Shown here piece by piece: positions 1 to 7,723 of a stretch of DNA of 64,000 nt (position 1 is its first letter; each line of letters opens with the position of its first letter). The DNA is taken from assembly GCF_013114595.1 (NCBI RefSeq), contig NZ_VTXE01000007.1:1-64000 (forward strand). The letters run 5' to 3'. Source of the stretch: Vibrio sp. 99-8-1. Lineage in GTDB: Bacteria; Pseudomonadota; Gammaproteobacteria; Enterobacterales; Vibrionaceae. Both the position numbers and the translations under genes were made by a program. Under the pieces are notes generated by a model. That model had not been told where the DNA came from, did no database searches, and worked only from the letters and a program-made list of their open reading frames with translations.

Positions 1-132
1 CGAATCAAAGATACTGACTTTGCGAAAGAAACAACGTCTATGACTAAGTCACAAATTTTGCAACAAGCATCTACTTCTGTACTTGCTCAAGCAAAACAAG
101 CACCAAATACAGCACTAAGCTTACTAGGCTAA
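1..132 (+). CDS. Flagellin, 3' end only (partial)
   Basis: The window opens inside a flagellin gene; only the last 43 codons are present, ending in TAA at 130-132. The visible peptide is the C-terminal D0 helix of flagellin ([25 protein letters not shown], ending ALSLLG) and is nearly identical to the end of the complete flagellin gene 300 bp downstream, so this is a tandem paralogue. The C-terminal helix packs in the filament core and is the part recognised by the export chaperone FliS. A terminator follows at 174-207, so the two flagellin genes look like separate transcription units. In V. cholerae the upstream flagellin of such a pair is the essential flaA, but identity cannot be assigned from 43 residues. 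Confidence 0.93.
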   Translation, partial: RIKDTDFAKETTSMTKSQILQQASTSVLAQAKQAPNTALSLLG

Positions 133-173
133 CTGAATTTGGTTATTCGCTAGATAGAGTCGCGAAGAGAATG

Positions 174-207
174 ATAAACCCTGACAGAGATGTTGGGGTT
201 TTATTTT
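174..207 (+). terminator. Rho-independent terminator of the upstream flagellin gene
   Basis: AAACCC (176-181) pairs with GGGTTT (196-201), followed by a T-rich run to about 207, 42 bp after the flagellin stop. A second small inverted repeat, AGCTGG (223-228) with CCAGCT (244-249), follows but has no T tract. The rest of the gap up to 431 holds an A-rich stretch and the sigma-28 promoter of the next gene. Confidence 0.6.
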
Positions 208-316
208 ATCTAAGGGATCTTAAGCTGGGTAACGGCAAAAATGCCAGCTAACTTGGGATCACAGTCACAAAACACTTTACTAACAATAAAAAAACAAAAA
301 AAATCTGATTTTTCTC

Positions 317-343
317 TAAAGGATTCATTTCAACCGCCGTTAA
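317..343 (+). promoter_or_regulatory. Sigma-28 (FliA) promoter of the second flagellin gene
   Basis: TAAA at 317-320, a 15-bp spacer, and GCCGTTAA at 336-343 match the FliA consensus TAAA-N15-GCCGATAA with one mismatch in the -10 element. It lies about 90 bp before the flagellin start codon. This makes the second flagellin a late gene, expressed after the hook is finished and FlgM has been exported. FliA itself is encoded at 27.2 kb. Confidence 0.8.
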
Positions 344-431
344 GAGGAGTGAGAGAAATGAAATCGATGTGCCCAAGCGAGGTGAGAGACGCAAAAGGCA
401 TATCACCCCTAAATGCCTAAGGAGATCAATT

Positions 432-1568
432 ATGGCAATAAGTGTGAACACGAATGTGTCTGCAATGACCGCTCAGCGCCACTTAAATGGTGCTAACGAG
501 GGGCTAAACAAGTCGATGGAGCGCCTGTCTTCAGGCTATAAGATCAACAGTGCTCAAGATGACGCTGCGGGTCTACAAATATCTAACCGACTTACCGCTC
601 AGAGCCGTGGTTTAACCATGGCAGTCCGAAACGCAAACGATGGTATTTCTATTGCACAAACCGCAGAAGGTGCAATGACAGAAACCACCAACATTTTGCA
701 ACGTATGCGTGACCTTTCTTTGCAATCGTCTAACGGCTCTAACAGTCGTTCTGAACGTGTTGCGATTCAAGAAGAGGTATCAGCACTTAATAACGAACTC
801 AACCGAATTGCCGAAACAACCTCATTTGGTGGTAATAAACTGCTAAATGGTAGTTTTGGTAGTCAGTCATTCCAAATCGGTGCGGACTCAGGTGAAGCTG
901 TAATGCTTGGCATGGGAAATATGCGCTCTGATGATGTTGCTATGGGTGGTAAAAGCTACGTAGCGCAAGAAGGAAAGGCTGCAGATTGGACGGTTCAATC
1001 TGGCGCAAATGATCTGGTTATTGCCTATACTGATAAACAGGGTGAAGCGAAAGAGATCAATGTTGAAGCCAAAGTAGGTAACGATTTGGAAGAATTGGCT
1101 ACCTATATTAATGGTCAAAATAGTGATGTTAAAGCGTCGGTAGGTGAAGAGGGTAAACTACAAGTTTTTGCCTCAAATCAGAGTGTTGAAAACGGCGAAG
1201 TCACCTTTAGTGGTGGTCTTGCTGGTGAGCTGAACCTTGGTGGAGGAGTAGAAAAAACCGTTAATGATATTGATGTAACAACGGTTGCAGGCTCTCAACA
1301 AGCGGTATCTATTATTGATGGCGCACTGCAAAATGTTGATAGTAATCGTGCTCAATTGGGTGCGTTCCAAAACCGATTCAATCACGCGATCAGTAACTTA
1401 GATAATATCAACGAAAACGTTAACTCATCGAGAAGTCGGATTATGGATACTGACTTTGCTAAAGAAACCACGCAGATGACTAAATCTCAAATTTTACAAA
1501 ATGCGAGTACCTCTGTGTTGGCACAAGCGAAGCAGACACCATCGGCAGCTCTAAGCTTATTGGGTTAA
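432..1568 (+). CDS. Polar flagellin
   Basis: Filament subunit, 378 residues from the ATG at 432. That start gives the canonical flagellin N-terminus ([16 protein letters not shown]) and has AAGGAG at 418-423. The open frame extends upstream to 369, but the extra 21 residues are basic and unlike any flagellin, so I reject that start. The N-terminal D0/D1 helices (about residues 1-170) and C-terminal D1/D0 helices (about 290-378, ending ALSLLG) are strongly conserved; the variable middle forms the surface domain. A sigma-28 promoter lies upstream and flaG follows after 77 bp. Vibrio species carry several flagellins, so I give no gene letter. Confidence 0.97.
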   Translation: MAISVNTNVSAMTAQRHLNGANEGLNKSMERLSSGYKINSAQDDAAGLQISNRLTAQSRGLTMAVRNANDGISIAQTAEGAMTETTNILQRMRDLSLQSSNGSNSRSERVAIQEEVSALNNELNRIAETTSFGGNKLLNGSFGSQSFQIGADSGEAVMLGMGNMRSDDVAMGGKSYVAQEGKAADWTVQSGANDLVIAYTDKQGEAKEINVEAKVGNDLEELATYINGQNSDVKASVGEEGKLQVFASNQSVENGEVTFSGGLAGELNLGGGVEKTVNDIDVTTVAGSQQAVSIIDGALQNVDSNRAQLGAFQNRFNHAISNLDNINENVNSSRSRIMDTDFAKETTQMTKSQILQNASTSVLAQAKQTPSAALSLLG

Positions 1569-1645
1569 GTAGGTTCGGGTTTGTAGCCTGTGCTTGCTAT
1601 CAAAGTGATTAATTCGCTTACCCAGAAGGTGGAAGGGAGATCAGT

Positions 1646-2065
1646 ATGGATATTTCAGCATACACATCGAACGTCCAGCCTTACGGCTCTTCTGGTGGCA
1701 CAAAACTTGCTTTAGGTAGTGGCGACGCAACAAATAATTCGGTATCTACTGATAAACCTGTTGAACGAAAAGCCGACTCTGAAACGGCTCAAAAAGCCAA
1801 AGCTGTGGAACAATTAGTTCAGAAACGAATTGATTTGAATAAAGAGCAGCTAGAGAAAATGGTGGAGAAGATGGATGAATTCGTTAACTCTATTAATAAA
1901 GGACTTTCGTTCAAAGTTGATCAAGAATCAGGGAGAGAAGTGGTCACAATTTATGAAGCCAGTACTGGTGACATAATAAGGCAAATCCCAGATGAAGAGA
2001 TGCTAATTATACTAAGGCGTTTAGCGTCTGCCTCCTCAGGGCTATTTATTGAGGAGACGGTGTAA
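1646..2065 (+). CDS. flaG: FlaG family flagellar protein
   Basis: A 139-residue FlaG-family protein (PF03646). The N-terminal 45 residues are low-complexity and polar. The conserved part runs from about residue 50 to 139 and ends with the typical segment around VTIYEASTGDIIRQIPDEE followed by LRRL. FlaG proteins influence filament length and are associated with polar-flagellum loci next to fliD; the mechanism is not settled. The start is supported by GGAAGGGAGATC just upstream. An exact sigma-54 element lies inside codons 17-22 (see 1696-1711). fliD begins 21 bp after the stop, so flaG-fliD-flaI-fliS form one operon. Confidence 0.93.
   Translation: MDISAYTSNVQPYGSSGGTKLALGSGDATNNSVSTDKPVERKADSETAQKAKAVEQLVQKRIDLNKEQLEKMVEKMDEFVNSINKGLSFKVDQESGREVVTIYEASTGDIIRQIPDEEMLIILRRLASASSGLFIEETV
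1696..1711 (+). promoter_or_regulatory. Exact-consensus sigma-54 -24/-12 element inside flaG
   Basis: The sequence TGGCACAAAACTTGCT is an exact match to TGGCAC-N5-TTGC(T/A), on the coding strand 50 bp inside flaG. Transcription from it would start near 1721-1724, giving an mRNA lacking the flaG start codon but containing all of fliD, flaI and fliS. I saw no convincing sigma-54 or sigma-28 site in the 77-bp flagellin-flaG gap. It could be a real promoter for the fliD operon or a chance match caused by the codons for Gly-Gly-Thr-Lys-Leu-Ala. Confidence 0.5.
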
Positions 2066-2086
2066 CTGTCATAAAGGTGAGTTTGA

Positions 2087-4051
2087 ATGAGTGTAAACCC
2101 ATTGGGTGCATCTGGCATGGATATTAACTCCATGGTCAGTAAAATCGTGGAATCGGAGCGTGTGCCTAAACAGCAACGAATCGACCAGGATCGTGCCAAA
2201 ATTGATACTAGTATCAGTGCCTATGGGCGACTCAGAGAGTCACTAGATACGATGAAAAACCTGATGGCAAACTTTCGTCAAGAGAAAGCGTTCGCAGTGA
2301 GAACGGTTGAGTCTTCTGATGAAAATGCGGTGTCTGCCACAGCAACGACAGAAGCTATCGCTGGTAGGTATGCTATCGATGTGTTGCAGCTTGCTCAGAG
2401 TCATAAAGTAGCGTCAGAGGCTTTTGCTGATGACCTAGAATTTGGCCCGGGTAAGCTGCAAGTTAATTTAGGCGATAGGGTCTTTTCCGTCGAGGTTAAG
2501 GACAAATCTAACTTAGTTGATGTTGTAAGAGGAATAAATGGCGCGAGTGGAAATCCTGGCGTCAGAGCCTCAATCATAAATGACACAAATGGACAGCGAC
2601 TTATTGTCGCTTCAGATAAATCGGGTATTGATAACAACATTAAAATCAGTGTTGATGCGGATGAAGGAAATACCCTAAAAAAACTTGAATATAAAACGTT
2701 AGAAGAGAGAGTTAAAGCGCTTGAGGAGGCAAGAAATGCAGCCGCAGAGGCATTAGCTGCACCGCTGCCAGGGCAAGATATTGCCAATCAAGATGAAAAT
2801 ACCTTAATTGATGGTCAGGAAACCGATCCAAGTAAAGCATCAGAACAGAAATTAAATGCGGATGGTATGCCAGTAGATGCGGATGGTAATCTAATAGATG
2901 CCGACCTAGATCCATCTCTTCCTGTTCCACCTCTGTCTACACAGCCAGAAGATACTATTCCCGGTTGGTCTGAAACTGCCTCCGGAACCTTGCTGGATTC
3001 CTATCAAGCCCCAATCCCTGAATTAGACGATGTTGCCTTAGACAAAATGTCTCAAGTGCCTGGATGGAATAACTCCGCGTCAGGGACCTTAACGGACTCT
3101 TATGTTACGCCTAAAGAAGCGACAGCAGAAGAGAAAGCACGTATGGCCGAAGAAGATGCGGCTATTGCGGAAGCTGTTGCAACTGGACAGCTAACAGAAG
3201 AGCAAGCGTATCAACTCAAGCTACAACGAATGACTCCAGAAGAGCGCGAGCGGCAACTGAAAATTGATGATACGCAACAAGCATTAAAGAGCGCTGAAGA
3301 ATCAATGGCCTCTTATGATGGCATGACAGAAGTACAAGAAGCACAAGATGCGATAGTCATGCTAGATGGTATCGCTCAGCTAAGTAGTGAAAACAATGTG
3401 ATTGAAGATGCCATAGATGGTATTGATTTAACCGTCAAAGGTGTAACTGATCCAAGTAAGCAGAAAACTGAAATCGGCGTTGAGTATGACCGGCAAAGTG
3501 TACGAGATGATATCGAACAGTTTGTTTCCTCATATAATCAGTTTTATCAAGTCAGTAAGGAGCTATCCGCTGTTGATCCTCAAACAGGAGTCGCTGGTCC
3601 GTTAGCTGGTGATAGCGTAGTGAGAGGTGCTCAGTCGCGATTGAAATCGGTGTTCTCTGCTAATATAGAGACAGCCCCTGAAGACCTAAAAACGTTAACA
3701 GAGTTTGGTATTACAGGTACGAGGCAAGGGACGTTAGAAATAAATTACGATATGCTGGATAAGCAGCTAAATAAAAACTTTACCAAATTAGAAGACTTTT
3801 TTGGCGGCAACCAAGGCTTTGCTAAAAAAGTGGAAGATGCCATTCAGTCTATGACTGGGGTTACTGGTACAATACGAACCAGAGAGAAATCGCTTTCTGA
3901 ACAAAATTATCGCTTAAGTGATGATCAATCTGCACTTAACCGGCGCATGGATAGCTTAGAAGAACGGACCAAGAATAAATTTATGGCAATGCAAGATGCA
4001 ACGACGAAGATGCAAGGGCAGCTTTCTGGTATGATGAATGCGCTTGGATAA
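2087..4051 (+). CDS. fliD: Flagellar filament cap protein FliD
   Basis: FliD (HAP2, FlaH in vibrios) forms the cap at the filament tip and helps incoming flagellin subunits fold. It has 654 residues, longer than the roughly 470 of E. coli FliD. The N-terminal FliD_N domain (about 1-110, starting with the GASGMDINSMVSKIVESER motif) and the C-terminal domain (about 430-654, ending in a coiled-coil) are recognisable. The extra length is an acidic, proline-rich and coiled region at about 205-420 containing two copies of an xPGWxxxASGTLxDSY repeat. flaI overlaps its 3' end by 14 bp, which suggests translational coupling. Confidence 0.97.
   Translation: MSVNPLGASGMDINSMVSKIVESERVPKQQRIDQDRAKIDTSISAYGRLRESLDTMKNLMANFRQEKAFAVRTVESSDENAVSATATTEAIAGRYAIDVLQLAQSHKVASEAFADDLEFGPGKLQVNLGDRVFSVEVKDKSNLVDVVRGINGASGNPGVRASIINDTNGQRLIVASDKSGIDNNIKISVDADEGNTLKKLEYKTLEERVKALEEARNAAAEALAAPLPGQDIANQDENTLIDGQETDPSKASEQKLNADGMPVDADGNLIDADLDPSLPVPPLSTQPEDTIPGWSETASGTLLDSYQAPIPELDDVALDKMSQVPGWNNSASGTLTDSYVTPKEATAEEKARMAEEDAAIAEAVATGQLTEEQAYQLKLQRMTPEERERQLKIDDTQQALKSAEESMASYDGMTEVQEAQDAIVMLDGIAQLSSENNVIEDAIDGIDLTVKGVTDPSKQKTEIGVEYDRQSVRDDIEQFVSSYNQFYQVSKELSAVDPQTGVAGPLAGDSVVRGAQSRLKSVFSANIETAPEDLKTLTEFGITGTRQGTLEINYDMLDKQLNKNFTKLEDFFGGNQGFAKKVEDAIQSMTGVTGTIRTREKSLSEQNYRLSDDQSALNRRMDSLEERTKNKFMAMQDATTKMQGQLSGMMNALG
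2957..3103 (+). repeat. Two 16-residue PGW...ASGTL.DSY repeats inside fliD
   Basis: Codons 291-306 and 324-339 encode IPGWSETASGTLLDSY and VPGWNNSASGTLTDSY, 12 of 16 positions identical, with starts 33 codons (99 bp) apart. They lie in the region absent from enterobacterial FliD, between two acidic linkers, and probably form a surface module of the cap. Codon choice differs between copies, so the duplication is not recent. Confidence 0.75.
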
Positions 4052-4361
4052 AGAGGTGACGGAAGGTTTACTCGTATTACGTGAGTTAGATCAGACTTTG
4101 TTCTCTCTTTTCGCCGAAGACGAGTTAAACAGTGAAGAAATACTGTTGTTGGTCGATAATAGGGAACAATTATTGCAAAGCATAATTGAGGATGTGAAAT
4201 CACTTCCAGATTTTGATAAAACATCAGATTGGCAGGAAGCCATAGAAAGAACAAAAAAGATTGTTACTATTATGCAGTCTACAACCAATCAAATTGGTGC
4301 GGAATTGAAGAAATATCGACACGGTAATAAGTCGGTGCAACGTTACCAGCAGTTTTTATAA
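4038..4361 (+). CDS. flaI: FlaI, FliT-like flagellar chaperone
   Basis: A small helical acidic protein of 107 residues, between fliD and fliS, the position of FlaI in vibrio polar-flagellum operons and of FliT in enterics. FliT-type proteins bind FliD as export chaperones, so FlaI is inferred to chaperone the cap protein. The sequence is mostly heptad-like helix (LRELDQTLFSLF, LLLVDNREQLLQSI). The start codon ATG at 4038 lies inside the end of fliD in another frame (14-bp overlap), so translation is probably coupled. An alternative TTG at 4044 is possible. Family assignment rests mainly on position. Confidence 0.85.
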   Translation: MRLDKEVTEGLLVLRELDQTLFSLFAEDELNSEEILLLVDNREQLLQSIIEDVKSLPDFDKTSDWQEAIERTKKIVTIMQSTTNQIGAELKKYRHGNKSVQRYQQFL

Positions 4362-4374
4362 AAAGAGGAATACC

Positions 4375-4785
4375 ATGCGTGGTTCATTACAAGCATACAA
4401 AAAGGTATCTGTAGATAGTCAATTAAGTGCGGCATCTCCGCATAAAGTGATCCAGATGCTAATGGCCGGTGCGATTGAACGTTTGGTGCAAGGCAAAGCA
4501 GCAATGGAGCAAGGCAATATTGCTGTTAAAGGCGAACGTCTGGGTAAGGCGCTTGATATTGTTATTAGTCTTCGTGGCTGTCTATCGATGAATGATGGTG
4601 GTGATGTGGCGCAGAATCTTGATCAATTATATGAATTTATGATCAGTCAGATTTCTATAGCAAATGCTGAGAATAGACCTGAACCTATCGATGATGTTAT
4701 CGATATTATTCGTGAAATAAAATCTGCTTGGGATCAAATTCCAACGGAATATCACAATCTAACATCCGCTGAATTAGGGCAATAA
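4375..4785 (+). CDS. fliS: Flagellin export chaperone FliS
   Basis: FliS (FlaJ) binds the C-terminal helix of newly made flagellin in the cytoplasm, prevents premature polymerisation and delivers it to FlhA. The 136-residue length is normal for the family. The N-terminus (YKKVSVDSQLSAASPHKVIQMLMAGAIERL) carries the conserved start of the four-helix bundle, and GERLGKALDIVISLRGCL is the conserved helix 2-3 segment. It starts 13 bp after flaI with an AGAGGA ribosome site, and is the last gene of the operon; a terminator follows at once. Confidence 0.96.
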   Translation: MRGSLQAYKKVSVDSQLSAASPHKVIQMLMAGAIERLVQGKAAMEQGNIAVKGERLGKALDIVISLRGCLSMNDGGDVAQNLDQLYEFMISQISIANAENRPEPIDDVIDIIREIKSAWDQIPTEYHNLTSAELGQ

Positions 4786-4795
4786 CCGCCATTTT

Positions 4796-4840
4796 AATAA
4801 GACAATCCTTACATTCCCTTGGTTGCCTTATTTTTTTTAT
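4796..4840 (+). terminator. Terminator after fliS
   Basis: AATAAGACAATCC (4796-4808) pairs imperfectly (two mismatches) with GGTTGCCTTATT (4821-4832) and runs into a stretch of eight T. It begins 10 bp after the fliS stop and should end the flaG-fliS operon. Confidence 0.7.
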
Positions 4841-4856
4841 TTAATAAAATGGTAAC

Positions 4857-4930
4857 CTTGTGCAAGGATGACCACTTTTTTAAAAAGTTGAACACACATC
4901 AAAGTCCACACTCTAGTGGACTTTTTAGTT
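4857..4930 (+). ncRNA. Candidate small RNA or 3'-UTR fragment ending in a second terminator
   Basis: There is no open frame between the fliS terminator and flrA (4786-5089), yet a second and stronger terminator is present: AAAGTCCAC (4901-4909), loop ACTCTA, GTGGACTTTTT (4916-4926). Just before it are a CCTTG-TG-CAAGG hairpin (4855-4866) and an ACTTTTTTAAAAAGT inverted repeat. A possible promoter is TTGCCT (4823-4828), 16 bp, TAAAAT (4845-4850), partly within the first terminator. It may be a small RNA of about 75 nt, a stable 3'-UTR product, or simply a back-up terminator. Confidence 0.3.
4901..4930 (+). terminator. Second, strong terminator in the fliS-flrA gap
   Basis: A perfect 9-bp stem, AAAGTCCAC / GTGGACTTT, with a 6-nt loop and a five-T tract. 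It isolates flrA from upstream transcription. Confidence 0.8.
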
Positions 4931-4978
4931 TGCTGTTCTACGCTAATTGTCTATCGTTAGTAGTGGTTATATAGTTTA

Positions 4979-4988
4979 GTGATATCAC
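4979..4988. promoter_or_regulatory. Perfect 10-bp palindrome upstream of flrA
   Basis: GTGATATCAC is a perfect palindrome about 100 bp before the flrA start, in the likely promoter region of the flagellar master regulator. It resembles fused CRP half-sites but lacks the 6-bp spacer of a CRP site, so the binding protein is unknown. No clear -35/-10 pair could be fixed for flrA. Confidence 0.3.
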
Positions 4989-5089
4989 AAAGATGTTGTG
5001 CAATTTCTGATATTATTCTGCTAATAAAACAATAATTAAGAACGACCAGCCACAAGATAATTAAAGATAAAGGCAACTATTTTATTAAT

Positions 5090-6556
5090 ATGCAAGATTT
5101 AGCAAAGTTACTCGTCATTGAAGATAGCAGTGCATTAAGGCTTCAGTTATCTACGATTCTGGATTTTCTTGGAGAACAGGCAGAATACTACGATTCAAAT
5201 GAAATAGACGTAATTGATTGGTCTAAAAATTGGTCAGGATGTATTTTAGGCTCACTAGGCTGTGATGAACTGTCGAGTCAACTGTCTGTAAAATTGCAGA
5301 AAATTATTCATATTCCACTATTAGCCCTAGGCTCACCTTCTTATCAGTTGAATGAATTTCCGCAATATATCGGAGAGTTGGAGTTTCCACTTAACTATCC
5401 GCAATTAACCGACGCCCTTAATCACTGTGCTACCTTTTTAGGCAAGCAGGGCAGTGATTATAAAACAGGACGCAAGGCGACTCTATTTCGCAGTTTAGTC
5501 GGCCAAAGTAACGGTATAAAAGAAGTTCGGCACCTAATCGAGCAGGTGGCTGTAACGGAAGCGAATGTATTGATTCTTGGCGAGTCAGGAACCGGAAAAG
5601 AAGTGGTTGCGAGGAATGTTCATTATCATTCTTCACGGCGTAATGGCCCTTTTGTTCCCATTAACTGTGGAGCAATACCTGCAGACTTATTAGAAAGTGA
5701 ACTTTTCGGTCATGAAAAGGGAGCATTTACCGGAGCGATTACTTCTCGTAAAGGGCGCTTTGAAATGGCTGAAGGCGGGACTATTTTCTTAGATGAGATC
5801 GGTGATATGCCAATGCCGATGCAAGTCAAGTTACTAAGGGTACTGCAAGAGCGCTGCTTTGAGCGAGTCGGGGGCAATAGTACCATTAAAGTTGATGTAC
5901 GAATCATTGCTGCCACCCATAGAAATCTAGACACCATGATATCTGATGGTGGCTTTCGAGAAGATCTATTTTACCGGTTAAATGTTTTCCCTATTGAAAT
6001 GCCAGCATTAAAAGAGCGGTGCGATGATATTCCTCTGTTGCTTAAAGAGTTAATGTCTAGAATGGAGGCTGAAGGGAGTCAAACCGTACGCTTTACATCT
6101 CGATCTATTAACTCGTTGATGGAACACTCTTGGCCCGGCAATGTAAGAGAGTTGGCTAATTTAGTTGAGAGAATGGTGATTCTTCATCCCAATAAACTTA
6201 TTGATGTAAACCATTTACCAACGAAATATCGTTATAGTGATATCCCAGAATTTCAAATGGAAGTGTGCAGTGAGACTTCTACGATTGAAGAGCAAGAGAG
6301 AGATGCACTGAACGGTATTTTTTCTGAGAATTTCAGGCTAGAAGATGACAACAGCCTGATGAATGGTCAGCTCGACAGTCTCGCATTGCCGAGTGAAGGG
6401 CTATCTTTGAAAGAATATCTGGCCGATTTAGAAGTAAGCATGATTAATCAAGCACTTGATGCTCAAGATTGTGTTGTTGCTCGAGCGGCAGATATGTTGG
6501 GCATGCGTCGTACTACGCTTGTAGAGAAAATGAAAAAATACAAGCTTCATCGGTAA
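5090..6556 (+). CDS. flrA: Flagellar master regulator FlrA (sigma-54 activator)
   Basis: FlrA (FlaK; FleQ-like) is the sigma-54-dependent activator at the top of the polar flagellar hierarchy; it turns on flrBC and other class II genes, and in V. cholerae is inhibited by c-di-GMP. It has 488 residues: an N-terminal FleQ-type receiver-like domain (1-120) without a normal phospho-acceptor, an AAA+ domain with Walker A GESGTGKE (164-171) and the sigma-54-contact motif GAFTGA (211-216), and a C-terminal Fis-type helix-turn-helix (about 450-488). It is monocistronic, with terminators upstream and a sigma-54 promoter downstream for flrB. Confidence 0.97.
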   Translation: MQDLAKLLVIEDSSALRLQLSTILDFLGEQAEYYDSNEIDVIDWSKNWSGCILGSLGCDELSSQLSVKLQKIIHIPLLALGSPSYQLNEFPQYIGELEFPLNYPQLTDALNHCATFLGKQGSDYKTGRKATLFRSLVGQSNGIKEVRHLIEQVAVTEANVLILGESGTGKEVVARNVHYHSSRRNGPFVPINCGAIPADLLESELFGHEKGAFTGAITSRKGRFEMAEGGTIFLDEIGDMPMPMQVKLLRVLQERCFERVGGNSTIKVDVRIIAATHRNLDTMISDGGFREDLFYRLNVFPIEMPALKERCDDIPLLLKELMSRMEAEGSQTVRFTSRSINSLMEHSWPGNVRELANLVERMVILHPNKLIDVNHLPTKYRYSDIPEFQMEVCSETSTIEEQERDALNGIFSENFRLEDDNSLMNGQLDSLALPSEGLSLKEYLADLEVSMINQALDAQDCVVARAADMLGMRRTTLVEKMKKYKLHR

Positions 6557-6630
6557 TGAGTTTTATAGAGAACGTCAATTTAATGACAGTTTTTTATGTA
6601 TAACTCATTGAAATGTAATGATAATTAGCT

Positions 6631-6646
6631 TGGCCTGTATATTGCA
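6631..6646 (+). promoter_or_regulatory. Sigma-54 promoter of flrBC
   Basis: TGGCCTGTATATTGCA carries the invariant GG and GC dinucleotides with the required 10-bp spacing and a full TTGCA -12 element, 37 bp before the flrB start. It fits FlrA-dependent class II transcription of flrBC. Confidence 0.85.
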
Positions 6647-6682
6647 TGTCAAGCTATTGTCTTATTAAGCCGAGAACTCGAC

Positions 6683-7723
6683 ATGTCATCCGCCTCTACA
6701 CAAGAAAATCAGACACACTTAGGAACACTTGAAGAACAAGTGATTCGTTATAAACAAGTGCTTGATGTGATGCCTGCAGGCGTGATTCTACTGGATACTC
6801 AGGGCGAGGTGAAAGAAGCAAACCCAGAAGCTCAGCGTCTGCTGGATGTTCCATTAGTCGGTGAAAAGTGGTTCGCGATCATTCAGAGCGCTTTTGCTCC
6901 TCAAGAAGATGATGGCCATGAGATCTCGCTAAGAAATGGTAGAAAAGTGCGCTTGGCCATTTCGGCATCATCAACGGGGCAGTTAATTCTAATTACTGAC
7001 CTAACCGAAACACGTTTACTGCAATCTAGAGTGGGAGATCTACAACGTTTATCCTCTTTAGGACGTATGGTTGCGTCACTTGCTCATCAAGTTCGTACGC
7101 CTCTCTCTAGCGCTATGCTTTACGCTTCTAACCTCGCGGCAGCCAACCTTGCTACTTCCACTCGTGAAAGATTTCAAAGTAAACTGATGGATCGCCTTCA
7201 TGATCTAGAGAAGCAGGTAAATGATATGTTGCTGTTTGCTAAAGGCGGCGACAATAAAGTGGTTAATTCATTTTCAGTGGCTGATCTGGTTAGCGAATAC
7301 CAGCCCATGGTAGAAACGGCGATAAAAAATAATCATATCGACTATCACATAGAAGTAGAGCAAGATCAGATGGTTATGCTCGGCAACGCAAATGCTATCG
7401 CCTCAGCGATTAGTAATTTGGTCATTAATGCCATTCAAATCTCAGGCAAACATTCGCAAATAGATATCTTTTTTAGACCGGTATCAGGGGAGCTAAAAAT
7501 CTCTGTACAAGATAGCGGTCCAGGTGTTCCAAAAGAACTCCAAAGTAAAATTATGGAACCCTTTTTTACCACTCGATCTCAAGGCACAGGCCTTGGTTTA
7601 GCTGTTGTGCAAATGGTATGTCGAGCACACAAAGGTCGTTTAGAACTCTTATCAGAAGAAGGGGACGGTGCTTGTTTCACCATGTGCCTTCCACTGACTA
7701 ATGAACAATCCGGAGAAAAATAA
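6683..7723 (+). CDS. flrB: Flagellar sensor histidine kinase FlrB
   Basis: FlrB (FlaL; FleS-like) is the cytoplasmic kinase that phosphorylates FlrC. Its 346 residues comprise a PAS domain (about 20-110), a HisKA dimerisation helix with the phospho-accepting His135 in AHQVRTPLSS, and a HATPase domain with Asn249 (N box), the DSGPG box at 277-281 and GTGLGL at 301-306. No membrane segment is visible. The His-Gln-x-Arg-Thr-Pro-Leu form of the H box is typical of FleS/FlrB proteins. Its TAA stop shares one base with the ATG of flrC (TAATG), so the pair is translated together. Confidence 0.96.
   Translation: MSSASTQENQTHLGTLEEQVIRYKQVLDVMPAGVILLDTQGEVKEANPEAQRLLDVPLVGEKWFAIIQSAFAPQEDDGHEISLRNGRKVRLAISASSTGQLILITDLTETRLLQSRVGDLQRLSSLGRMVASLAHQVRTPLSSAMLYASNLAAANLATSTRERFQSKLMDRLHDLEKQVNDMLLFAKGGDNKVVNSFSVADLVSEYQPMVETAIKNNHIDYHIEVEQDQMVMLGNANAIASAISNLVINAIQISGKHSQIDIFFRPVSGELKISVQDSGPGVPKELQSKIMEPFFTTRSQGTGLGLAVVQMVCRAHKGRLELLSEEGDGACFTMCLPLTNEQSGEK

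Noticed and set aside
369..431. Upstream extension of the flagellin frame from 369
   Set aside because: The 21 extra residues are basic and unlike flagellin; a strong ribosome site precedes ATG 432, which gives the canonical N-terminus.
1516..1535. TGGCACAAGCGAAGCA in the flagellin 3' end as a sigma-54 promoter
   Set aside because: The GG and GC spacing fits, but the -12 element is AAGCA instead of TTGCA and it codes for the conserved LAQAKQ segment of flagellin.
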